From Balanoglossus misakiensis (taxonomy: Eukaryota; Hemichordata), in assembly GCA_040954595.2 (NCBI GenBank), contig CM082580.2, forward strand, positions 4,774,001 to 4,838,000: a stretch of 64,000 bases of DNA, in the 5' to 3' direction. A model generated the notes under the pieces. That model was not told the origin of the DNA. It saw only the letters and a list, made by a program, of their open reading frames with translations, and ran no database searches. Positions 13,313 through 25,300 of the stretch are shown piece by piece; position 1 is the first letter of the stretch, and each line of letters starts with the position of its first letter. Both the position numbers and the translations under genes were made by a program.

Positions 13313-16300
13313 CTGGGAAGAGAAAATATTTTCAGAATGCTCACTTAGGAGTACACAATGTTTGACTGAAAAGTCAAAGCCTTACACAAGATGTTAATAA
13401 TAATACAAACAATGTCAACGTTACTTTTCCATCAAAAGACACATACATGTAGTATAGATTTTCCAATGTATCAGGATTCACTTGAAATGAAATTGTCCCC
13501 TCGGGTCAGTCTTCACCCTTTCACCCCCAGTTTCCTCTTCAGAGGTCCAACCTTACCATAGAAAACAATGGGTTTGGACTGAACCATGGTGGTGGAAAGG
13601 GTTAACAAGTGTAGCATGCTAGAAGGGTATGCTTACTCCATTCTAGACACCTGGTACAAAGTTGAACAGTTGTTCAAGATGGCCCTGTTATAGTTATCAT
13701 TTTATCAATTTGTTTCATGGCCGTGATAATTCCCTTTACCTTGTATGAGAACGATTATCAGACCCGATTTGCTGTCATATACTTGATAGATATCTTATCA
13801 CTTAATGAATCTAACAACTTATCATGTAGCAAGCATTGCCACGTATGAGTTTCATATAGGAGGGACCGTCTCTCAGATTTTGTCTATACCAGAATCTCTC
13901 TGTCATTTATGCAGACTACACTTTTTGACCCCCAAAATTGTACATACGTATTGACTTTGGAGCAAAATTTGTCGAAAACAAAAAATTCACGTAGGGGATC
14001 CATGAGATGTGTACAGATGTCGTGTGAGATACAGTCATTTAACTCGGAACAAGACATTCGAGATTGAATTATCTTTAAGAAGAACCTGTATCATTCAGGA
14101 ATGAATATCTAGCATGTAACGACTAGCATCGTGTGCCAGACAGATCACTTAAAGTTCAGTGAAAGTCTTTCATCTTGCATTGCAATTTTCTATGAAAATG
14201 ATATTTTTCCGACCCCAGAAAAAATGTCCTATCAAATTCCCTGCATTACCTTATTTTGGGTAGTATGTCATTTAAAAAGTGGCAAAAACCAGAACTGTGC
14301 TATAAGTTTTCAGATATGAATGTCTCCAGGAGAAAATTAAGTGATTGCAAAACCAGGTGACCATGATAACATTACATGACAGGGGTAATTTGATAGACTG
14401 CAGATTGATAAAATTCTCTTCTATTAAAATGATGCAAACGATCACATCCTGATAAATTGGCAAATGAGGAAAGAAAAGTCTCCTCAAGAGGGCGCTATTA
14501 CCTAGGGTTTTTTTCCAGACGTAATTGTATATCCCCAGGTCCATGAGGTAACATGAAAGTGAAATTACATACAATGTACGGAGAAATGTGTACATGTCTG
14601 TTTTAGTTAGATTGGTGACTGAATATATATTCCAGTTTATAGTTTTATTTAAGTGTAAATAAGTTGTCTTATATTGCTTGGGAATATTTTTCCAGACTTT
14701 TGATGCAGCAATACGTGTAGTTTAACCTAAACTGACCCACCCTGTATCTAATTGTATTATTAAGGCTAGGGGAGGGTGATAATACTATAGACATCACTGT
14801 TTCTAGACTAGAATTACTTGTTGCATTTTCCATGTCTGTTACCTTGTTACCATCATACATCATGCATACAGCATACACCAATGCAAATGAGTCCACTTAC
14901 TTGCCAGTGTTGGTCGAGCTCCTTGTCTAGTCGGTGTGTTGTCATCGGTATCATCTTTGCTCTGTAGCGTCAGGAAATTGGACAACTGCTCCACGAGCGA
15001 CGATTCCAATAAGTCCATGTCTACATCCTGTGAGTGCGACTGGCCGTTTCTTTGCATTTCAGCTTGCCAGGCTGCGGATCTCAAATCTGACCGCCTGGCA
15101 TTTCTGGGCACCTGAGGTGTGGCGGCGGCCATGTTGGGGGCAGGCTGTCCCCGCATCGCGCCGTCGTTTTGCATTTCTTGTTCGAGTGTCTTCCGGTCCT
15201 CGTGCACCTCGAGTTCGAGTTTCTCGAGCGGAGTGAGGTATGAGAAACTCGACCGCGGCACGGGGTCCCTCCTCGTCTGGGGCAGGTGAAAATTGATGGG
15301 CGTGGTGGTAGCTGTCGGCGCGTACCCGTATGGGATCGGCAACCGAAGATCGTTGGCAGTGATCTGGCTTGGCAGTGTCCTCGTCGACGAGACGGAGCCG
15401 AGAAATTGATTGGCAGCTGTGGCCCTCTGTTCATTGGCTGGAGTCGACATGAACTGGGGTGTGGTTAGCTGATTGACGTGAGATACAGAATGCCGATTGG
15501 CAGACGTTGGCAGTGATGTCATAGCTGGGTGCGGCTGATTGGCTGAAAGTGGCAATCCTGGCGGGTTCGTGTGGGGGGTTCCATACGGAGAAATTTGATG
15601 CGGAGGCACAGACTGATAGTGATACACTGGTCTGCCTGTTGACAGGTACTGTTGCTGTGTCAGTGGCACCATAGTCCTTTGCATATATGGGTTGACGTTA
15701 CTCCTGGCTAGCTGATTGGACACGGCTTGAGATGGGAACACCTGATTGGCCGACTGATTCTGTAACGGCGCACCACCTGGTTTGGCAGCAGTCGTCGCCA
15801 TCATACTTCTCGCCAGGTATGAGGCCAAGTGTTGGGTCTGGATGTTGGCGCCGATCGGAGGCGAGTCTTGCAAGGAAGACGTGGTGTTTCCGCTGAGATT
15901 TGGCGAGGATTGCGTGTAACCTGAATCTGTATTGGATGGCGATATGTGTCTGTAGTATTGCAAGCCATTGGCCGGTATGCCGGCGTATGTCGGACCGTTC
16001 TGCATTGGATAATGGTGAGACATACCCATCTTCGGCGTCTGTGATGCTGACAACGATTGGTACGAAATTGGCACGGCTGTGGAAGGTGAAACGTACTCGT
16101 TGTGGGCCTGTGCATAGTTCGCACTCGGGTGGGTCGATTGGTTATAGAAGACGGCGTCGCTGGAAGTCCACCTGGTCTGCGCGAGTTGCTGCGACGGCGC
16201 CGTGTTGTAAGGCCACTGCGTCTGGCTGTACTGAGAGCCGTTGGTCCGATAATCCGGGTTGCCACCACCGGCCGCGACGTTTCTTGGCGGTCCGTTCAGC

Positions 16301-19300
16301 ATTCCCTCCATGTCGTCGCTGTCGCCGTAGATACCGTACGTCTGGTTCTGGGAGTCTGCGTCATCCGATTGAGGCTGGTGTAAGTTGGGCATGGAGATGG
16401 AGCTCGTGCGTTCGTCGAAGAAGTCCGGCTTCTCCGGACTGATGCTGACGTGCTTCTTGTGCAGGTGTCTGTCACTGGCCGACATATCTTTCTCCGCACT
16501 GCTTTGCGGCGCGTTGTGGGCTTGATTCAGACCGGCGTCGCTATCTCGCACCCTCTTGGGGCTCGTGTCGCTCATCCTCCGCGGACTCGCACCGCCCAGT
16601 CTCTCCGGGTCTGCGTTGCCACTCCTGTACAGGTGTGTGTCACTGTACCTTCTCCCACTCTTCTTGCGAGTCTTGGGGATTCGCGGCTTTGATTTCGCGC
16701 GCCGCTTTCCCGCGCTTGGGCCGTCTGCGACGTCAGATTCGCTCTGAACACCGACGTGCAGTTTATTCTGTCTCTGATAGTTCCCGTGCTGGGTACTCTC
16801 TGGGGCTGTGTTGCCCTGTGTGCCAGTATATGTGTCATCATACCTGTCTTTATGATCCCCACTCTCGTAGCTTCTATCATGATCTTTGTGAGGGGATCCG
16901 TGGCCTCCATCATCATCGTCGTCATTTCCTCTTCTGCTGTAATTCTTCCCTGATTTATCTCGCAGTTTCTGTTTCTGCTTGGGACTGCCGCTGGCCTTGT
17001 CCTTAGCGTCGCCGCCCTCCTCGCTGTCGTCATCGTCGTACAGTTCAATGTCATCGTAACCTTCCAGATAATTGGTCTGCCACTGAAGTATCTTCAGCAA
17101 CTCTTTGGGCGACACCTTGTCTTTGTTGAGGAACAGGTATTTCAGCCGCAGGCACCTGTATTGAAGAAACGCATCACATCTACTTTGTAAACCACATCAG
17201 AAGATAGAAAGTTTTGTGTGGACTGCTTAATATCTTCTGATAACTAAACTTTGGTCTAAAATTACAGTTCTTAATGGCTTGGTTAGATTCACCCATTGAT
17301 AAATAGGGATGAAAGGGTTAAAGGTCCAACATCTGTAATATCACAGTGATGAAAAATCCAGCAATAACTGCTTGTTAAATTTTAAAACTGATAAATGTTC
17401 CTTGAAATGTGATTCATGTACTACAAGTACAAATTTTTCCATTGATGCATTCAGTGGTATTAAGGTTTCATGAATACTGATAAATTTGGGAAAATTTCCA
17501 CTGATTTTTCTACTGTATATTTTACTGACTGTAAGGAATGCTGTTTACAAAATCAAGAACATGGATTGAAAAATTAAATAAAGTACCGTCAAACCTGTCT
17601 ATAGTGGCCAGTCCAGGCATTTTCCTAAACTGGCCTTTATAGACAGGTGACTATATAAACAGGTAAATAAATTGTACATGTAAATTGCACAGGGACTGTA
17701 ACAAAGTGGCCACTATATAGAGGTGGTCACTGACACAGATTTGACTGTAATCAAAATTGATGAAAATGTACAAACAGTATTTTGAATATCTTTCAAATCT
17801 TCTTATAATATTTCGGGTTTCATTTGATATCCAACTGAACTTACCTGTGCACTAACAATCTCGCCTGTGTTCTCACTTTCATCTGTTTCACCAACAAGAC
17901 TGAATCTTTCAATCTCTGCAACTCATCGTTGCTCGGCGGAGGGTGTTTCCGTAGAAACCTCCGACTCTCCTCTCTCCATTCCAGAGTCATCAGGTACGGG
18001 TGTCTGCCATGGTGACCGGACGGCGACACAAAGAATTCCTTGTAGTCCAGCAGCTCCGGTGGCAGGAATGTCAGGGTCTTCCGGTACCACTGTAGACACT
18101 AAATTGGATAAGACATAAGGTTATGACAGCTGGGTTTTTATTATTCAGCACTGACAGCATTTGATATTAAAGGGACAAGGTCTCTCTTTCGCAGCCCCTT
18201 TTCCCTTAATTATGTTTGATACAAGACACCGTTTATGTTATTCTACATGTGGATGTATAGTGAATCAACATTCGACCACACACAACTTCCTTCCCGTTTG
18301 TAGGATATGAGAGTAAACATCTTGCCCAAATGAATAAACGTTAAAGACTGATTATTCATTTTGGCGAGTTTGTCCCTTTAACTCTTTCACCACTATGGTT
18401 CAGTCCAAATCCATTGTTTTCAATGGTAAGGTTGGACCTCTACAGAGGGAACTGGGGTTGAAAGGATTTAAGTTCGTACCTTTTCCATCAGAAGATAGAA
18501 GACGTAGCAATGATGCAGTATCTGGTGTCTTCTGTGTAACGAATCTTTGAACTGCTGCAGCACTTTCATGAAGTTTTTGGAAGTGGCTAAGATGACCGGT
18601 ATGTTGTAGTGATCTTTGATGACCATCTCGTCAGCCTGCTGCAGTAACGACTCGCCGTGGTGGATCACCTCCTGTTGAGGTAAAAAAAAACAGGTCATGG
18701 TGAGAAATGAATCCTGATTTGGCATTCTCAAAGGGACCATTGAAAGGGTTTTAAAATGTCTCGACTCAAATACTGGCATAAAATATTATGTGTGAACGGC
18801 TCAAATTGTCCTAAACCGTTTCGGATTTTGGATCAGTTTTGCCGGGCAGACCTGAGTCGGTGTAAGGATTAAAGGTACATGGTCACCTCTAATTTACATA
18901 TATGTATGTCCATAAATGACGTATCTGAGTATTCTAATAAACATCTTTCTTTCCTATGTCACCTTCTGAAAATCTGTGACTGGCTAGATTTCAATTTGCC
19001 ATGGTAACTGTAGCTACATTTCCATTGGTCGCCGCATACTTTTAACATCTATCCAAACACACTGTGTATGGGACCAAGCCACTTCAACTTTTTGTGTGAG
19101 GACAAAAAAAGCGCAGCAAAAGATTAATCCTCTGTGTTTACAACTGGCAAATAGTGTCTCTGAAACGTTTCCACTTTTACCCAGTGTGAACATGGCATAA
19201 TGTAGCTTTTTTGTTTTGATAAGGTGTTCACACTGCAAATTGCTCCGAGGCTTACCTTGGCTGATGTTAGAAATCCCGTTTCAAAGTGATGCTTCAAGAT

Positions 19301-22300
19301 TTCCGATCTGCTCAGACTGTCTGGAATTTCCACGTTTGTCTTCAAATACACGATCCCTTTGTTGTTTATCCAATCTATCAACTGAATGATTATTAAAAAG
19401 AAACAAAAAATGAACGTAAACCAGTGTATCACAACTGGGATCAACAGTGATAGTATGCAAACACAAAAGTTAAATCTGTTAAAACACAACAAATTTAGTA
19501 CCAAGAATATTCTGAAGTACATGTAACTCTAGTTGTATTTTCTGAGTTAAACACAAATTTGGGCTAATGTGAACTTGTAGCTTTTTGAGAGCACTAGTAT
19601 TCAGTACAACACATCTCTGACACTATTGAAGGGCACTGACATTCAGTGTATATTTGCCAATATGTATGCTGACAAAATCAAAATTACCTTACCTGATTGA
19701 GATTACTCTCAAACTGTAAATGTTGCAGTGACTGATTAACCTTTCTCATGGTTTTCTGAAACAAGACGTCCGCTTTCTGTTCGGCCCCGGTCAATCTGTC
19801 GTGGTATCGCTCGGTGATGTGTAATATGTCCTTAAACATGGGTTTCTGAGCCATGGCCACAAAGATTGAATTGTCGTCCGGCTTCTTCAGTTTACTGAGT
19901 AAGGAGTTGCACTGGGATAACACAGGTTCTAGTCCCAATTCTCTGTGAAGAGGGAAAATGAATGGTCATGTTCAATTCTGTTGGATGGTTTATGCCCATC
20001 ACAGCTTCACTACCTGCAAGTTTACTCTTGCCTGATATTAATAAATCTAAAATAAATCTAAAATGGTTTCACCCTTTATTCATTTAGAATATATTCAAAC
20101 AATGCCTCTTAATATTATTGGCAGAGATTAAATTGTATTCAGTCATCGCCAAGCAGTAACTTGTGAAGTTGTGACCTGAAGAGGGCGCTATTCAGTGAAG
20201 AACCTCTCTCACCCTATAATGTCTTCATTCTCTTGCTGTAGGAGTGTTTTCGTCTGCTGGATTTCCTCCAGGCTTTTGGCTTTGGGAATGTCGGAGAGCG
20301 CAGTCAGTTGTTGGAATGCTGTTGGTATCCTCTTTATCACGTCCTCTGCATCTCTGTAGAATGGCTCAAACACCTGAAATTAGAGAAAATATTGTGCAAT
20401 TTATAGTGTTCAACAGAGTGTAAACAACAAAGAATATCAGAATGGAAAATTTGCACAGTTGAGATGAACTGATAATAAAACTAAACACATACTAGGCTTT
20501 GGCCGAACTACTTTTATAAACTGATCTTTTTGCTATCAAAACCTTTGGGCTATAATTGGGAGAGACTTACTTTTCTAAACTTGACCCACGCTTGGTGGTC
20601 ATAGTTCATGTATCCTCCCAAGTCCTGAGTTAAATTACTCTTGTCCACATAGTTGTATAGATCGGATATGTTGTAATGGGCTGTACTCTGTAACGCACAA
20701 TAAAAAAACAAATAGAGCATGAAACAGACTGAAGTCTATGAAGTCAGGAAATCTGTGTTCACATCAATGCAACTGTCTCGTAGCTTTCTGGTTCATGTAT
20801 TGTTTCGTATAGACGGTGTTGTCACTTGAGTGAGGGTACGTAGCCTGTACTTGAACATGCCAGCATTTTGGTGGAAATATGCACATTTCGTTTGACAAGT
20901 CGCATCAAGTGTTGCATGGAACATGGTCACAATGCGTATTGTGAGCTCCTGAGGGCACATTCCGAAATAAATCGAAAATCACATAACAGTGGATCAGATG
21001 ACAGCATTGAGTGGAGTGTTTCTACCTCAAATGAGACCTGATTTTGTTCAAGTTTACACAGACCATGGGTAATTGAAGATAAAAATGCAGTGAGTTTTAC
21101 ACAACTGAACAATATAACCGGTCCCAAGAACACATACATATAATACAGGAACACGGTGTATATTCAGTACTGTATATGTTACCAGTAAACCCTTTCCAGC
21201 CTGACCCCCTGGTGACCTACATGTACATGTACAGTTGTATGACATCATCTGGAAGGTTCAACCCAATATTCACCAAATAAACAACGGCTATTAAAATGCT
21301 CCAGCTCTATATTGTACATGTAGCTACACTGTAAGATATTGGTTACACAATAACATCATAACCATTCACCAAATCTACTTATTTTCACATTAATACTTAT
21401 TTTGTAGCAAGGTGGTTTGTATACATAACAGAAAACGACCAAAGTACTGAGTGAGGCTGATACATCCAGGATTCTACTTCAACTTTTACCTTGAATAGTG
21501 GTTGTGGCATACTCTTGTATTTAGCCTTCTTGCTTTTGCGTAGTCCAAGTTTGGCAAGCATGTGTTTGCGTAGATCTTTGATGATGGGTGAAACTGCATA
21601 CAGCATTGCCACTGCACCTTTCAACTGGGCCTGTATTGATGGAAAGTAATACAATAATTTATGCATGTGCATGCATCTGCACTGAATTTAATGGACTTTG
21701 ATGTTTAATAAGTTTTATCAAAATATGAAAAGCAGTCACTACATTATTTTTTATGACAAACATGTAGTTCAGTTTATTTTACAGAAACATACATGTATAA
21801 ACTTTGTTTTTTGTCAGACAGTGACTTCCAACCCTGTTGTAAAACAGTTCAAACCCAGAGAAGTGTTCATATCATGAAGGATTCCATACAAGTGATGTAA
21901 CTACTGAATCCCACCAATGGTGGACCACTTCATATTCGGTTGCTATGGCGCCAGGCAGCCATTCCGGACCTAGGCAGCCATATTGAAGCTTCACAAGAAA
22001 ATACTAACAACATTCAACAGACCACACAACAGGAAATACCCACAACACTTTCGACATTAACAAACACCATATGGGGACAAAGCATGTTCTAAATAGTATT
22101 TCAACCTTACCTGAACTGTGTTCAATGTAGCTACAATGACATCAATCATCATTTCATTGGCGCGACTGAAATCGACCACAAATCCAAATCCTGCATGTTT
22201 CACTTGAGGTCTGGATATGAAGCAGATAATATAATGCTTATTAGGGGAAAAAAGTCTTTGAGAGAATCACACAAAGTTTATACGCGCAATAAGACGACAC

Positions 22301-25300
22301 AAAAACATCAGCTAATTCCTAAATGTACATTTACCACACTCACCTTGTTATTGCAATATAGTATTTAATGACTTCTTCTAAAACAGTACTCTTGATAATT
22401 CCAAATTGTTTGGACGGTATTGTAATGATGGGTTTGCCATCTTGATCTCTCCCTCCTACAATAAAATAAAGTCAATTCATAACATTCAAAGCAACACCCT
22501 TTGCAGATTGATACAGTTTGAGAATTAGAAAAAATTGAGAAAAGTACAATGCCAAATAGCTGCCACTTTCAGCACTCTCTCTCTCTGTTTTTGTCTTTCT
22601 GTCTGTCTGTCTATTTCTATATCTGTCTCTCTGTCTGTCTGTCTGTATCTGCCAGTCTGTCTGTGTCTGCCTTTCTGTCAGTGTCTGTCTCCATATGTCT
22701 GTCTGTCTGCTTCTATGTCTGTCTCCCCATTCATGTGTACACGTAAATATGTATTATATTATACCAGTATATTGATGGTGTAAATCACGCTATTTGATTG
22801 GTCGAGACACGACACGTGACCGTGATATATTAGCCATATACCACAGTCATATATCATAGTTAAAGAAAATGCCTTTTTAAAATGTTTTATGCAAAGTTTC
22901 AATATACTGGCATAATATAATAGCAATAAAACACCCCCAGCCATGGTATACCACTCGATTTTGACCAGTTCAACTCCATATACGCACTCGCTATCGCTCG
23001 TGCGTATATGTCGTGAACTGGTCAAAATCTCGTGATATACCATGGCTGGGGGTGTTTTATTGCTTAAATAGCACATAAAGGCAGTGCCATGTGAAATTTT
23101 TCTAATAACTTGTAAAGTGCACAGATGAAGTTACACTGTACATGTATCTGTAGGGCATAAAGTATCAGATGACAGTGAAGGCATTTCATAACAGCTCTGC
23201 TTTGGCTCAGAAAATCAGCTTTGCTGTATTGAGTTTCATAAAAAAAAAATCAAATAGCGACACTGTTGTGTCTCGGTCTTTAGAAAAGAAATGTCGGGGG
23301 TCAACCTTGTGACATAAAACATGTGTATGATGTGTACAAAGATTAGACCAATATCAAGGGGTCAAATCTCAAAATATGAGTTACGAATGGTCAGCTATGA
23401 CTATGAAATCTGCTACGAAAACAGTTTAACTTATTCAGTGACAGATTTACATAATACATGTACAGCTACAGGTCCACATTCAAGACATAATCTTTACCAA
23501 ATTTTTTTTTACCGTATTAGGAAAAGTTATGACGGAACTCATGTGCATTTACTTCATAAATGGCAAAACAATGGCTTTAATTTTGAGTGAAACACAAAAC
23601 TACAATGTACAAATACTAACAACAGTTCATGGCTGCTCTTCCGTCGGGAGATTACACACCATATGGTTTTTAATGTAACGAATTAATGATGTCTTTGAAA
23701 TGGAATTAATTCAGGAATACTGTGACAGTGTGGACATATCAATGCCAACTTGTACATGTAGGTAACACAGCTTTATTGAAATGGAAACATATTTCATATA
23801 ACAACATTGTTCCCTTGGAAAATGGTGATTAAAAAACACAACTTGCTCTTTTTTTCATTAAGTCATCCTTTACTGCATGTTATATTGTCTTGTTTTTCTT
23901 GACTGATATCGTAGAAATCAGTATTAATTAAATATTTTTCAAAAGCTTGGTAATCAATGTGCTAATTATGAATGCATCCCTGCAACAGATTTTTAGAGTA
24001 TAATGGTTCTCCCGATCTTTCTGAAGTAGTTTTGCTTTAAAGCATATATCATACTCTTGCAGACAATTTTCAAAACTAGTGTTCAAAACTGCATGTATTT
24101 TGGTATTTACACCAAGCAAAAGTTTAATTTGAATGGGATCATCAAATGTTTGGCTGCTCACCTGTCATGATAGCCAGCTCTGCTTTCATGATTTCCTCCG
24201 AAGGCATTGTGGGTATGTGTCCCAACACAGGCGACCCTTCCTCTGAAAGACAAAACACAAGAATCACATCAAGCTACATTAGAAATACAAAATTGTATCA
24301 GAAAATATAATGTAAATTTAATTTTCTGTTTATATATATGCAGTTTTACAATGGCATACTGGAGTACCCATATACATTTACATGTACAAACTCTACTCTC
24401 TGTCAAAATGGTTTCATTTCCAACATAACGTGCACAGTGTATATGGTTCTCAAAACAGCAAGAGTCCATGGCTCAATTACATGCAAATCTATTGTAGGGT
24501 AGTTGTTTTTAATTACACCGTCTAAAAATATTTCATGATATTTAATATCACACAAGTAACCTTACTGTGACCCTGCATAAAGTTCAAAATATTGGTTGAG
24601 GCAACATACATGTATGTCTGACATATCACTCTTAAATCTGACATTGCTAAAAAATAATTACTGTAAAAAATTAATTTCATTATGCAGTGCAGATTTAACT
24701 TATCTATCCAAAACATCTACTGCAAACATATTTTTATATTTTTTCGTGATTCTCAGATTTTACACTGAATTTTCACAATACACCATAGCAATTATCGTAT
24801 CTATTATCTCTATACTGTAGATGTACAACATGCAAGGATCTGAAGTCATCAATATTTGTTGTCAAGGTTGAATCTGTTAACATATTAATGTGTCAAATAA
24901 AGCAGTCTTTGTTGGTAAACATTTTGCATCATTTTAATAGTCATGTACATGTATAATTGGCTTTTCTAGGTTTTCTATATAACAGCTGTTATAACACTTT
25001 TTTCCATTTAAAATGATGCAGTAAGTGTTTTTATTATATTGTGTGTGTTTTAACCCAAGCACAGATGTCAGAGACTAATAGGAAATATTCCCCAAATACA
25101 ACTGACAGTCAAGGACAGCATACGCTAAACATCTAAGGGTACCCAAAGCACATTAATCATGCAATATGGTGCCAGTGTTAAGGGCAGACTAAATTTTCCT
25201 TTGGAATTAACTAACACCCAGGTAACACAGTGTTATTATGGTATTGTAACTGTAAACATGGCATGTACATGTAACGTGCCAACCAGAGTAATAGCCGCTG

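Noticed and set aside
15900-16442. 180-codon plus-strand frame over the Sec14 giant exon
   Set aside because: It is a shadow of the minus-strand coding exon: Arg/Cys/Ser-rich, no splice context, no homology.
22535-22783. Ser/Val/Cys/Leu-rich frames
   Set aside because: Products of the CTGT repeat.
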